A stretch of 64,000 bases of DNA from Acorus gramineus (GCA_030737835.1 JAUJYN010000043.1:124001-188000), one strand, 5' to 3'; positions 48,045 to 60,740 are shown, numbered from the stretch's first letter. A program made the numbers and translations. The notes: a model not told the origin generated them from the sequence alone.

Positions 48045-50640
48045 TGTCACGCCCCAGGGCGGCCGTCCCCGGGACGCGGCAAGTGTATATATGATATCAG
48101 TAAACAGGAGTTCAATAACATACTCACACAACAGCTAAAATGACAACACAGATAAAAGCAGGGCTGACATAATATATACACCAAATGCGGAAGCTAAAAG
48201 ACTGAATCTGTAATCAAAACATACTACAGACTCGATACATAATCATATGTCCTGTGAGAGCCAACATGTCCATATATACACAAATACAATCCATACATAA
48301 TCCAAACTAGGTGCCCAAGCACAGAAAATATACATACAACAAAGAGAAGGATGCTGATGGCCTCAAAACTCGAGGGACGTGGCGCTACTCCGCTACTGGT
48401 GTAGTCGCTCGGGAAGCTCCTCCTTCAAGTCCTCCTCAGTGATCACTGAAAAAGATTTTATGCGAGGGGTGAGCCACACGCTCAGTGAATAGCACAACCC
48501 ATGCATACAGTTCATATTAACCACATTTAATCAATCATAGCCCAAAGCGGCATAAACAACACAAATCCGAGGGTTCGTCACATCGTCGAACCGCCATACC
48601 CTCACCCTCACCCTCACCCTCAATAGGTGACCAAGGATGTTGGGACTTAATGGGCTGATAATCATCCATACACAATCCTGTGGGTCGTCGCATCGCCGGC
48701 CCACCATACCCTCACCCTCACCCTCAATAGGTGACCTAGGCTCTTGGGACTGACTAGGCTGTTGGTCACCCTTGGTCCACCGATAGTCTCTCCCCACTCC
48801 GTAGGTCGTTTGGCCACTCCCACATTCGGCGCAGTCCTTCTACCAAATCAGGAGGCGCCTACTGATGGAGCCCCTGCACGGGACAACCTTTCCAACGCTG
48901 GGTAGTCTCTACACGGATCCAACGAAGGGAACAGAACAGCCTATCCATCGCATATGATCCACTCGGATCCGCTGACAGCACATCTCTACAACTCTAATGT
49001 CTTGAATTCTTCAGAATTCCACCAGCGCGCATAACCAGATGCGGGGAAATAAATAAGACATAAAAGGGAAAAGAGACCTTGGGAGGGTAACCTGAGGTCC
49101 CGATGTAGGACATCCGACAACCAAACGAGGAACACGGAGTACCCTAACCCGGGTCTCAATGTTAACCTCGCAAGGCCCCCTTATATTCCCCAAAGCATGC
49201 TAATAATTATCACAGTTTGCATTTAATTAAATAAATCAAACTAATAGGACGCATGCACAGGTCAGGGCTTTCCTAGCATGACAACGGGGTGACAGGATGC
49301 ACGGCTCATGCACAAATCCTAAGGGTGCAAGTCCCTAACATACAAGTCTAGGGTGGCATGCATTCTACACACACACATCATGCTTACATGGATTTCAAAA
49401 CAACAGTTAATACTAACTATGTGCCCCAGGGGAGGACGGTACACGCCCAAAGCATGTAACGCCTCCCAAACTGGGTTGGGTTGTCCCACTCACCGGAAGT
49501 CGGGTCGACGCGCGACCGTCCGTCGAGATCTGCAAGACAGGGTATCAACTGGTGAGTAAAATCCACAACATACCCAAAATACACAAAATACAAAACCCAA
49601 ATCAAACACCCAATACTCGGGCAAACGTGCATACGACCCGCACGCACGCTAGCCCGAGCACCCCGGCAACCATCCGCACCCTCGGCAGCCACCCGCACGG
49701 CCACCCGACCCCCGGGTGCACCGCCGCGCTTCCGCCCGCGCACCCAGCGCACCGCCGGCCCCTGCCCGCCGCCTGGACACGCCGCCAGCCTCCCGGGTGC
49801 ACCGCGCGCCCACTGCGCCCCAGCGCAGCAGCCCGCGCGCACCCCGCACGCCTCGCGCTGACCCGCGAGCACCCTGCACGCCCCGCGCGTAGCGCCTCGC
49901 CCCGCGCGCAGCGTCTCACCCCGCGCGCACTACCGCTACCTCGCCACGCCCCCTCACGCACCATTGCTGCCTCGCCGCGCCCCGCGCGCACCTTGCACGA
50001 CGCCTTGCACGCACGCCTACTCGGTCATCACCCCTAGCACTCCCAGCGCCTGCGCCCAGCACACTCACGCGCCCAGCACGCTCAGCACCCGCTCCCAGCA
50101 CGCCCAGCACACTCGCACCCACCGCCTAGCACACGCGCCCTGCTGGCCTCCAGCTCCTCCCCGAGCGCACACCCGCACGCACGCACCCGCGCACGCACGC
50201 GCGCACGCCCACGCGCGCCCAGCCGGCTGCGCTGCCTGTGCTGCTGCCACTGCTGGCTGTGCTATCTGCTGCCCGAAACAGCAACCCCTCCATGCCCGAG
50301 CACCTCCACCACCCATCCCACGGCCTCCGACGGCCTCCGACCGCCCCCAACCACCTACGACGGCCTCCCACAGCCGCCGACCACCACCCAAACACAAAAC
50401 CCCCTTCCTAACATACATCTAAGCCAAAAAGAAGGGGAAAAAGAGCTCACCAAGGGGGAGGAAGAGGTGTCTGGGTGCTCTCCGCGCACCGAATCGCTTC
50501 CCCAACGGTCTCCACCACTAAGACCGACTCCCACCTCCGATTTGGCTCGGATCTGAGGAGAAAAGAGGGCGGATGGGAGGGCTAGGTTGGCCGGAATCGG
50601 GATTTGAAAGCACCAGGACACATAATATGCAGTTAGATTT
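48045..50640 (-). mobile_element. Upstream (5') LTR of the minus-strand Gypsy element (copy B), U3 damaged
   Basis: Read on the minus strand it ends GGCCGCCCTGGGGCGTGACA at 48045. Toward its start it shows the acceptor at 48446 after CGTGTGGCTCACCCCT, two GAGGGTGAGGGTGAGG clusters (48598 and 48712), the 36-nt mini-exon, a CpG-rich block (49640-50260), and the donor at 50449. After GATTTGAAAGCACC (about 50611) it jumps across about 250 bases present in the downstream LTR, losing the TATA box. At 50640 it breaks into an inverted LTR. Confidence 0.8.
49494..49529 (-). other. Putative LTR-leader mini-exon (copy B, 36 nt)
   Basis: On the minus strand the segment ATCTCGACGG..ACTTCCG follows TGTCTTGCAG and precedes GTGAGTGG. 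It corresponds to the mini-exons at 52117-52152 and 63626-63661. Splicing is inferred. Confidence 0.4.
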
Positions 50641-52116
50641 TCTGGCAGTTTTTCAGTTTTTTTCTTTTTTCGATCGGAACCGCTAAAATCTTGGGCTTTT
50701 AGCTATCGCCCTGAGATTGAGGACTCCGATCGAGAATCTAACTGCATATTATGTGTCCTGGTGCCATTCCAAGCCACTCACGAAAATTTCATCGAATTCC
50801 GGTAACGTTTCAGAATTTTGCAGTTCCGGGGCGTATCCGGGTTTTGACCGAGCGAGAAGTCATTGGGAGAGTTGACTTGGTCAAAGTGGGCCCATGACTT
50901 GGTCAACCCCTTTTGTTTTTTTGTGTGGTTGGGTTGACCCAAGTCAAATCTCACTTAATCCCCTCTAATGCTAGCTTATACCCAAATTAACCTAGTTAAC
51001 CCTAATCTAAGTGTGGGGTTATATTTAAGAGATTCTAAAATATCTCCCCCACTATTCATCATCTTCCCCATTTGATTTTCTCTCTCCCCCTCTCTCTTTT
51101 TCTTGGTTTTGACCTAGCTAGAGGGGTTAAAATAAAAAGCACAAAGAAGAGAAAGGTTAAATCTCATCCCGATCTATCCACCGGTGGTCTCGGATTCTGG
51201 TTCCCACGAGTTTGACCCCCTCTAACACCCTCTTTTCTTCTCTGATTTCAGCCCCCCTTGGGCTAGGTAGAGATCTTGGTGGTGGAGGTCTTTGGGGAGG
51301 TGTTTCGGAGCCCGAAGAGCTCCCGGTCTCCTTCCCTTCCTTTCCTCTCCTAGGGTAAGCCTTCTTTCCTTCCTTTTCTTGTTTAGATGATTGTTAGGTG
51401 GGTGTTTTTGAGTGGGAGTGGCTGTGGGTGGCGGTGGGTGGCCGTTGGTGGCGGTTGGAGGCGGTTGGAGGCCGTTGGCGGCCGTTGGAGTGGTGGTAAG
51501 GCTGTCCCGGGTTGGCTGGCAAGCAGGCAGGGCAGCGCTGGCAGGCGTAGGGCTGGGCGCTGTCAGGCATGCTGGCAGGGCAGTGTGGGCGTGCGCGAGG
51601 GCGTGCGCGCGGGTGGAGCTCGGTTTGGGCGCAGGCGGGCAGGCGCAGGCAGGCAGGCGCGCCGGGCGCGTGCTGACGGGCTCGCTGGGCGCGTGCGGTC
51701 GGGCGCGCTGGGTGCAGTGCGCGGCGTGCTAGCGGAGCGCTGCGCAGGGGCGCGTGGCGAGCAGGTGGTGTGCGGGTGCTGCGCAGGGGGCGCAGTGCGC
51801 GTAGGGAGAGCGGGTGGTGCGAGCGGGTGATGCGAGCGGGTGGTGCGCTCGGGGTGCGCGCGAGATGCTGCGATGGGGTGTCCGGGCGTGCGGGCTGGGC
51901 TCGGCCGTGCGCCTGGGTGCGCGGGCTGGGGCGCGGCGGTGCGCCTGGGTCGGGTGGCCGCGCGTACGGCTGCCCGGGGGTTCGGGAGTGAGTCGGGGTG
52001 CTCGAACTCGCGGGCGTACAGGCCGTATGTACGCTTGTCCGAGTGTTGTGTATTTTTAATGTATTTTTGTCGTATTTGTGTATTTTACTCACCAAGTTGG
52101 TTACCCTATCTTGCAG

Positions 52117-52152
52117 ATCTCGACGGACGGTTGCACGACGACCCGGTCTTTG
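52117..52152 (+). other. Putative LTR-leader mini-exon (copy C, 36 nt)
   Basis: The segment ATCTCGACGG..GGTCTTTG is preceded by CTATCTTGCAG and followed by GTGAGTGGG. It is matched in the opposite orientation by copies B and F. Splicing is inferred. Confidence 0.4.
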
Positions 52153-52764
52153 GTGAGTGGGACAATCCGACCCAGTTGGGAGGCGTACTACTCATTTGAG
52201 AGTGTATTGTCCTCCCCTGGGGCACCATGGATTTATATTAAATTTTTGTAATGTGTAATCCATGCAAGCATGATAAATTAAATGCTAGCATGTCTTAGAT
52301 AATATTATAGGGAGGGGCCTTGCGAGGTCAACATTGAGACCCGGGCTAGGGTACTCCGTGTTCCTTGTTTGGTTGTCGGGATGTCCTATATCGGGACCTC
52401 ATGCTGCCCTCCCAAGGTTTCTTTTCCCAATAATATTATAACCTTATTATTATTATTATATATGTTCCCCGCATCCTGGTTATGTGCCCTGGAGGAATTC
52501 AGAAGAATTCATGACATTAGAGTTGTTGTGATGTGTTGTCGGCGGATCCGAGTGGATCATATGTGTATGGATAGGCTGTTCTGTTCCCTTCGTTGGATCC
52601 GTGTAGAGACTACCCCGGCGTTGGAAAGGCTGTCCCGTGCAGGGGCTCCCATCAGTAGGCACCTCCTGATTTGGGACGGACTGTGCTGAATGTGGGGGTG
52701 GCCAAACGACCTACGGAGTGGAGGAGAGACTATCGGTGGACCAAGGGTGACCATTAGCCTAGTC

Positions 52765-53003
52765 AGTCCCAATATCCTATGTCACCTATTGAGGGGTGAG
52801 GGTGAGGGTGTGGTGGGTCGGTGATGTAGCGACCCACTGGTTTGTAAGTCCCAATATCCTATGTCACCTATTGAGGGGTGAGGGTGAGGGTGTAGTGGGT
52901 TGGCGATAGCGACCCACTGGATTGTAAGTCCCAATATCCTTTGTCACCTATTGAGGGGTGAGGGTGAGGGTGTAGTGGGTTGGCGATAGCGACCCACTGG
53001 ATT
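52765..53003 (+). repeat. Three tandem repeats of about 80 bp with G-quadruplex motifs
   Basis: Units begin AGTCCCAATATCCT at 52765, 52847 and 52927. Each contains CACCTATTGAGGGGTGAGGG, then TGAGGGTG and a TGGGT, giving four runs of three or more G within short loops. Other LTR copies carry one to three units. Confidence 0.85.
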
Positions 53004-53518
53004 TGTATAGTTGTTGCCACTTTGAGGCTTGAATAATAAGTTTGTGGTTAATATAAATTGTGATACATGGGTTGTGCTATTCACTGAGCGTGTGGCTCAC
53101 CCCTCGCAGAAAAATTATTTTCTCCAGTGTCATCTAAGTCGGATCTGGAGGAAGAGCTCCCCGAGGGACTTCATCAGTAGCGGAGCAGCGCCATGTCCCA
53201 CGAGTGTTAGAGGCTATCAGCATCCCTGTTGATTGTATGTATTATATTCCGTGCTTGGGCACGCGTTTGTATTCTATTCGGATGTATGTGTATATATTGG
53301 TTCTCACAGGACAGTTGATTATGTATCGAGTCTGTAATATGTCTTTGAGTTACAGATTCAGTCTTTTAGCTTCCGCTTTTTGTGTATATATTATGTCAGC
53401 CCCTTTATTGTCTGTGTTGGAATTGTTGATGTTGTTGGAGTATGTTATTGACTTCCTGTATTGACTGCTGATATCATATATACGCTTGCCGCGTCCCGGG
53501 GACGCCCGGGGCGTGACA

Positions 53519-54955
53519 AGTGCTCCCAGATACTATGCTTGTTGGTGCGCCCATATGGCAGAGATAGTGGGCTTGGGAGGCTACCAGGTAGAGGCCACAC
53601 CGGGAGAGTGCTACTGAATGATGTCAAGAGCGTGAACTCCCCATGATGAATCTTCCCATGGAGTGCAGGATGCTGGAGTTCCAATGGTTATAGATGAGCG
53701 ACCTATCTCTGGCGGCATGTGAAGCACAGTTATGGATACTGTCGCGTTTTGCCCCACATTGGTCGCAAATAAGGAGACGCGATGCTAGCGTTCGTGATGG
53801 GACTCAACCGCCCTATCAGATAGATGATGGCGCATAGGCATTGTCGAGGTCCGACGACCCCTTATTGCGTGTCTTGTGGATTAAGTGCGGTTGAGCGGCT
53901 TACCAAGTGTGTAAGTGTCATCATGAGCGCCAGCCATGCTCGAGGAGCAGAATTTGGACTTAATTGTTCGAGGTGTTGTTTTGATCTCCCCGTGGAGGTT
54001 GAAGATCAATTATCCTTGTTGTGAATTGATGATCTATTTGACCAGCTCTGGGAGCGAGTGTCTTCTGTTAGATCAATCTTCGCACAAGGGTACCACAAGT
54101 TGGAGATCCGGGAGTTGGACATCCTATAGATGGCCTTTCGTGACCGTTTCAGGCACTACGAGTTTTAAGTACTGCTGTCGGGGTTGACGAATGCGCCGGA
54201 TGCCTTCATGGATCTCAAAAGTTTTATTAGGCTTCCGTGGACTACTTTGGGGTAGTCTTCATTGAGATTGCTGTGGTGCGATAAAAAGGCGATATGGGTA
54301 ACCCTGTTTCCCCAGGATGGCATGCCCTCAGGCAAAGTTCAAGAATCATCATCGCGTTGGAAAGCGTCAGTCCATAGAGATTCCTCAGTGGACGTGGGAG
54401 TGGGTTATCAGGGATTGTTGCGGACTCGCTAATGTCACGTTCGGGTCACGACGCCGTCTAGGTGATCATTGACCGACTGACTAAATCCGCGCTTCCCTCC
54501 CTATCCGACTGATTGAGTCTCTGGACGCCTTGACGTGGGTTTTCACCTTCGTGATTGTTCGTCTTCATGGCACTCCGGTCGGCGCTATTTTCGGTTGAGA
54601 CGCGAGGGTTACTTTGAGGTTGTGGCGCAGCCTTGGCAGGCTTTGGCGCGAGCCTCCATTTAAGTATAGCGTTTCATCGCCGATGGACAGCCAGACAAAG
54701 AGGACGATTCAGACCTTGGAGGACATGCTAAGTGCCTGCGTGCTCGATGATGAGGGCAGTTGGGTGAGGCGCCACCCATTTGTTGGGGTATGCCTGCAAG
54801 ACGACTGCCATTCGAGCATCCAGATGGATCTGTGAAAGGCACTCTACAGGCGCAATTTATACCTCCCTTGTGTTGGGACGGTTGAGGAGCGCCAGTTGGA
54901 GAGGCCATAAGTTAGTTGTTTGACCTTGCAACCTGGGACCTCGCGCATCCCATCC
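53519..54955 (+). pseudogene. Degenerate Gypsy internal region (pol fragments) after LTR copy C
   Basis: Directly after the LTR end, with no primer site and no gag, come decayed pol pieces in order: an RT piece near 54030-54210 (FDQLWERVS, YHKLEIRELDI, GLTNAPDAFMDL), integrase pieces near 54375-54440 (SIEIPQWTWE) and 54680-54800 (the DGQ..TLEDML region). Stops and frame changes are frequent. The first 830 bases match 61515-62330 closely, so both copies derive from one deleted parent. Confidence 0.75.
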
Positions 54956-56066
54956 GATGATGATCTCCCCCGCCCTCTCCCTCTGAATGAACTGAGTAAG
55001 TAGATGCGATTTCCTACTCGACTCAGGTTCGTTTGGAATATTGGCATGCACCTGTTAGTGCGCGAGATCGCGCTTGCCCCTTTCTTTTATGTTGGCGATA
55101 TCCAACGGATGTTAGAGTATATTTTGTATGTTTATGTGATTAATGACCATGTATGCATGTTGTATGAATTATTATGATGTAAATCCATGTTAGGGAGTGT
55201 CCCTATAATTATTAGATGATTGTGCATATGGTTCATGCACATAGCTGATATAAAATTCTCCTGGATATATTTATATGCGCATGTTAAAAGCTGATTAGGC
55301 CTATCTGGAATAGGCGTGGGTATGACCCGCTGTCGGGTTGTACCTTATTAGTTAGAGCGCTAGCGATGTAATCGCCCGTGCATCCGAGCGATGCACTCGT
55401 TTGGAATTCAGGAGAATTCATTATCTTATCGGATTGTTAAGCCGGTAGTTGGGGCGTGACACCCCCCTGTGTCCGAGCGACGCAACCGTGTGGGAGTACA
55501 ATAGTGTTTGCTATCATCGATATGTGATTATCGAGTGTAGTGTTTTTCCATTGGGTTCGCTTTGCGAACATGGAATGTTTACTCCCAATGTCGTCTGTGT
55601 TGAAGAGGCCCGGGTTGTAGCTGTCCTGACAGAGGGCTCCCATCCGTAGGTACCACCGATGCATTCGGGAGCGTACTTATCGTGGGAGTGTACCAGGTAG
55701 AGGCTACCCGGGAGAGGGCTAACGAATGATATTGCGAGCGTGGAATCGTTCTCCCCTTCGTTGGATCCGATGTAGGAACTCCCCGGCGTTGGAAAAGCTG
55801 TCCTGACAGAGGGCTCCCATCCGTAGGTACCATCGATGCGTTCGGAAGCGTACTGATCGTGGGAGTATACCAGGTAGAGGCTACGTGGGGAAAGGGCTAC
55901 AGGTGGACCAAGGGTGTAGAGCAGTCTAAGTCTCTTCCAAAAGTCCCAAGAGTCTCCCTCCGGGAGTGAGGGTGAGGATGAGGTGAAGACACGTCGCCTC
56001 GTGACCCATTCGTTGTTCGTCCGTTCCCATAGTTGTTGGGTCCGGTCTCGTATCGATGTTCAAAGA
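54956..56066 (+). mobile_element. Type I LTR fragment nearly identical to part of copy A
   Basis: It runs from GATGATGATCTCCCCCGCCC to ..CGATGTTCAAAGACA and matches about 40437-41550 base for base except for scattered substitutions. It begins and ends abruptly inside the LTR, joined to pol debris on the left and a type II LTR on the right. Confidence 0.8.
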
Positions 56067-57548
56067 CAGAGCAGGCTAAAAGTGTAAGAGCCATTCACCA
56101 TGCCCCCTGTTTTCATGTTAGGAAACCTCGGCCTATCCATGCGTCCTACTAGTTTATTTATTAAATTAAATGCAAGTGTATGTTAAATCGCATGCCTTAG
56201 ATAATATTATAGGGAGGAGCCTTGCGAGGTCAACATTGAGACCCGTGTTAGGGTACTCCGTGTTCCTTGTTTGGTTGTCGGGATGTCCTGTATCGGGACC
56301 TCATGTTGCCGTCCCAAGGTTTCTAGTCCCATTAATATTATAAGTAATGTTATATAACTGGTATGATTATTAGCATATTTAGTGAATATTATAGGGGAGG
56401 GGCCTTGCGAGGACAGCGGTGAGACCCGGGTTAGGGTACTCCGTGTTCCTTGTTTGGTTGTTGGGGTATCCTATATCGGGAACTCACGCCGCCCTCCCGA
56501 GTTCTTTCCCCCAATGATATTACAACCTTGCTTTTATTGTACGTGTTCCCCGCATCTTGGTTATGCGCCCTGGAGGAACTCTGAAGAGTTCATGACATTA
56601 GAGTTGTAGAAATGTGTTGTCGGCGGATCCGAGTGGATCATATGCGTATGGATGGGCTGTTCTATTTCCCTTCGTTGGATTCGTGTAGAGACTGCCCCAG
56701 CGTGATAAGGTCGTCCCTTCCGAAGGCTCCCATCAGTAGGCGCCTCCCGATATTTGTGACGGACTGCGCTGAAGTTATGGGTGAAGGCCAGCGGCCTACA
56801 GAGTGGAGGAGAGACTATCGGTGGACCAAGGGTGACCAACAGCCTAGTCAGTCCCAAAATCCTATGTCACCCGTGGTAGGGTGAGGGTGAGGGTGTAGTG
56901 GGTTGGCGATGAGCGACCTACTGGATTTGTGATTGGATGATTATCAGTCCCAATAGCCTATGTCACCCATTGATGGGTGAGGGTGAGGGTGTGGTGGTTC
57001 GGCGAGGTACGAACCACTGGATTATGTTGTTATGTCACTTAGAGGCTGGATAAATAATGGAATTGTGGTAAATATTGTCTGTGATGCATGGGTTGTGCTG
57101 TTCACTGAGCGTGTGGCTCACCCCTCGCATATGTTTTTCCCCAGTGGTCACTGAGCCTGAGCTGGAGCCGGAGCAGCAGTTGGAGCTTTCCGGGGGATTC
57201 CTTCAGTAGCGGAGCAGCGCCACGTTCCGCGAGTGCCAGAGGTTATCAGTATCCCTTCTTGACTGTATGTATTTTATTTTCGTGCTTGGCACGCGTCTGT
57301 GTATATTCAGTTGTATTGGTGTATATTGGCTCTCACAGGACAGATGATTGAGTATCGAGTCTGTAGAATGTTTATTTACAGATTCAGTCTTTTGCTTCCG
57401 CATTTGGTGTATATATCATGTCAGCCTCTTTGTTGTCTGTGTGTCATTCTAGTTGTTTGTGTATGATATATTATTGACCTCCTGTGTAGATTCTGATATT
57501 TTATATACACTTGCCGCGTCCCGGGGACGGCCGCCCTGGGGCGTGACA
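56067..57548 (+). mobile_element. Type II LTR fragment (copy D), 3' part
   Basis: It starts mid-LTR and ends GGCCGCCCTGGGGCGTGACA at 57548. A segment of about 140 bases (GGGCCTTGCGAGG..GGTACTCCGTGTTCCTTG) is present twice, at about 56215 and 56395. It has G-rich clusters near 56880 and 56975, and the GCTCACCCCT block with an acceptor at 57143. Confidence 0.75.
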
Positions 57549-60500
57549 GATCCAATCCCCCCCCTCTCGGGATGCGCTCGACGCGTGTAGTCGCGCGTCG
57601 CGCATCGACGGGGCCCCCTAGCTATACTACTTGTGTAGATAAGTAGTATGGCCATGCTTAAGCTATAATATGTAGATATTTTGCATGCTAGGCTTATATA
57701 CATGTATTGTATTCATGTATGACCAGTGGCGGAGCCAGGAATTTACTCCAGTGGGGGTGAATTTTAACTAGAAATATTTAATTTCATTTAATAAGATTCT
57801 TTGAATGGTTATATAACTTACACATTACAAACTTTGAATTATGCTTGTTTTACAAGTAAAATACAAAAATGGATAATGGAAGAATATGTTTAAATCTCTA
57901 TAAAGAAAACATATTTGTTTAGCATAATGGATTGTAATATTTACTGATAATTATATTTAGGGCTAGATTGGTAAGAGATTAAGATTGTGGGATAATTTAT
58001 CCTAATTTTAAAATTCATTAATTTCATCATTATTCAATTTTGTCAAAATCATAACAAAAAAATAAGGATAAATGTTATTCCAAACTTTTAGATTGAACAA
58101 AAAATGCTCATTTCATTTCAAAATTGAGATAACTATATACACTTTACCGATTATATTTTATAACAAATAGAATAATTAAGTTGTTTTCCTCCACTTATCC
58201 CCATGCTTATTCTTCATCCCAATAGCTATCCCCTTGTCAAACTAGCCCTTGAGTATACAGTGTATTCATGTTTATCCATTCAAAATTATTATTTTATCTT
58301 AATAAGATTAAAAACAAAAGACACAAATTAATCCAATCAAATAAAAAATATCATCTAATTCTCTTAATCTCTATATAATTATTTTATGTTGAATAAGTTA
58401 TCCGTTAATAAAAAAACTAAAATTCAAGCAGTATGTACTATTTTTATAAACAGCAAGGTCAAAAAATTAATCATATCCTACCTTAATTTATGAATATAGA
58501 TCAAATTTTCAGCCAATTATCCTATGATATATTTGGTTGGTTAAAATTGAGTGGGGGCAGTTGGCCCCACTCGTCCATACATGGCTCTGCCCATGTTTAT
58601 GAATGATTGTGTTGCAGGAGTCCCTCTAGTATGCGCATGTGTTTTTGGTAATGTGTATGGATGTATAGAATATGGCATGCCTTAGGTAGTATTGTAATAC
58701 TACTCCCACCATATTAATTGGAATATCAAGCATGAATAAGTCTGGGTTAATAACGGGCACCTGCCAAATATTCCCTTGCTATAAGACTCGAGGGCGTGGT
58801 ATAGTTGTTGCGCCCATGCTAATGGGGCAAAGCTATGACCAGCTTCATGAGATGATGATCTCTCTCGCTCTCTCCCTCTGAACGAACTGAGTAAGTAGAT
58901 GCGATTTCCTACTTGACTCAGCTTTTGTTTGAAATATTGGCATGCACCTGTTAGTGCGCGAGATCGCGTTTGACCCTTTCTTTTAAGTTGGCAATATCCA
59001 ACGCATGCTTAAGTTAGGCCTTGTGTGCTTATATGATTAATGGCCACGTATGCATGTTTAAGTGGGCCATACCATGTATGCATATTGTATGATTTGTTGT
59101 TTATGATGTAAATCCATGTTAGGGTTCACCCTTATGGTCAATTATTAGATGATTGTGCATATGGTTCATGCACATAGCTAGATAAAATTCTCCTGGATAT
59201 ATTTATATGCGCATGTTAAAAACTGATAGGCCTATCTGAAATAGGCGTGGGTATGACCCGCTGTCGGGTTGTACCTTATTAGTTAGAGCGCTAGCGATGT
59301 AATCGCCCCGTGCATCCGAGCGATGCCCTCGTTTGGAATTCAGGAGAATTCATTATCTTATCGGTTTTGTTAAGCCGGTAGTGGGGCATTAGGCTAGGCC
59401 TACCCGTGCTAGGCGTGTATATGAACCGCTTGTTGGGTTATGTGCCTTGGGATTATTTCTGCGTGAGAGCAGAGGCAACCCCTTGTGTCCGAGCGATGCA
59501 ACCGTGTGGGAGTACAATAGTGTTCGCTCTCATCGATATGTGATTATCGAGAGTAATTGCTTTCCATGGATTTGATTTGCAAACATGGAATGTTTACTCC
59601 CAATGTCGTCCGTGTTGAAGAGGCCCAGGTTGTAGCTGTCCTGACAGAGGGCTCCCATCCGTAGGTATCACCGATGCGTTCAGGGGCGCACTGATCGTGG
59701 GAGTGTACTATGTAGAGGCTACCCGGGAGAGGGTTAACGAATGATATTGCGAGTGTGGAATCGTTCTCCCCTTCGTTGGATCCGATGTAGGAACTTCCCG
59801 GCGTTGGAAAAGCTGTCCTGACAGAGGGCTCCCATCCGTAGGTACCACCGAGGCGTTCGGAAGCGTACTGATCGTGGGAGTATACCAGGTAGTGACTACC
59901 CGGGGAAAGGGCTACCAGTGGACCAAGGGTGTAGAGTAGTCTAAGTCTCTTCCAAAAGTCCCAAGAGTCTCCCTCCGGGAGTGAGGGTGAGGATGAGGTG
60001 AAGACACGTCGCCGCGTGACCCATTCGTTGTTCGTCCGTTCCCAAAGTGTTGGGTCCGGTTGCGTATCGATGTTCAAAGACATCGTTGGGCAGTTATCCT
60101 GATGTAGATGATCCAGTAGCGTTGTGTAGACCAGTAATTCTGGGTCTCTTCGACCAACGGTATGGTCTCTCCCCAAAAGTCCCAAGAGTCTTCCTCTGGG
60201 AGTGAGGGTGAGGTTGGTCACGCCGCCGCGTGACCCTGTTATCCATTGGGTTTCTACCCATGTTTTTCTTTGAAAGGAAATTGTGTTAGCATTGAACTGT
60301 TGTATGGTGATTGGTTTCCAGCCACTCACTGAGCTTGTAGCTCACCCCTCGCATACTGTTTCTTTTCAGGGGCAGTGTTGGGCGTGGAGCGGGAGCTTTC
60401 CTGTGGCGAGCGTTGTTCCGGCGGGGGGCGAGTGTGAGCCTGTCAGCAGTCCTAGAGTCATTTTATGTATTGTAAATCGTGCATGTGGCACAGGTTGTAT

Positions 60501-60735
60501 TTTATTTGGTCTAGACTTGGCTCTCACAAGACAGTGATTGTGTATTCGAGTCTGTAATAATGTTTTTGGTTTACAGACATTGTTTATATATTATGCTTCC
60601 GCTTTTCAGTCAATTATCATTATCCTTGCTTTGCCACCTTGTGTGTTGTTGTTGGAGTCTTTATTGACCTCAGGTATTGATAGCTGATATTTCATTATTG
60701 CCACGTCTCGGGGACGGCCACCCTGGGGCGTGACA
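57549..60735 (+). mobile_element. Type I LTR fragment (copy E) with a nested hAT-like element
   Basis: It begins at GATCCAATCCCCC, equivalent to about 40019 in copy A, and ends GGCCACCCTGGGGCGTGACA at 60735, followed by a primer site. So it is the 3' two-thirds of a 5' LTR. It carries an inserted element at 57724-58595, the G-rich cluster near 59985 and the acceptor at 60368. It is more diverged from copy A than the 54956-56066 fragment is. Confidence 0.8.
57724..58595. mobile_element. hAT-like non-autonomous element nested in LTR copy E
   Basis: The left end CAGTGGCGGAGCCAGGAATT and the right end ..CATGGCTCTGCCCATG are imperfect inverted termini, with GTGGGGG / GGCCCCAC just inside. TGTATGAC (57716-57723) and TTTATGAA (58596-58603) match at 6 of 8. 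The uninterrupted site is visible in copy A near 40180-40192. The 872-bp AT-rich body has no coding capacity. Confidence 0.7.
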
Positions 60736-60740
60736 AAAGT

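Larger units (their letters stand above)
50641..53518 (+). mobile_element. Gypsy LTR copy C (type II), lacking its first bases
   Basis: It begins within U3 (TGGCAGTTTTTCAG), about 47 bases short of the expected start, head-to-head with copy B, and ends GCCCGGGGCGTGACA at 53518. Inside: leader, donor TAGG/GTAAGC at 51355, CpG-rich block (51400-52030), acceptor at 52115, 36-nt mini-exon, donor at 52153, three 80-bp G-rich repeats, the CTGAGC..GCTCACCCCT block and acceptor at 53127. It is the most complete type II LTR in the window, about 2.9 kb. Confidence 0.8.

Noticed and set aside
48598..48730. CCCTCACCCTCACCCTCA resembling interstitial telomere repeats
   Set aside because: The unit is CCCTCA, not the plant CCCTAAA, and it is part of a longer LTR repeat unit.
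49552..50422. Arg/Pro/Ala/His-rich frames in CpG-rich LTR blocks, both strands (also 39583-39913, 41875-42345, 51387-52199)
   Set aside because: Frames are open in several phases at once because of GC composition, the proteins are low-complexity, and the lengths are not conserved between LTR copies.
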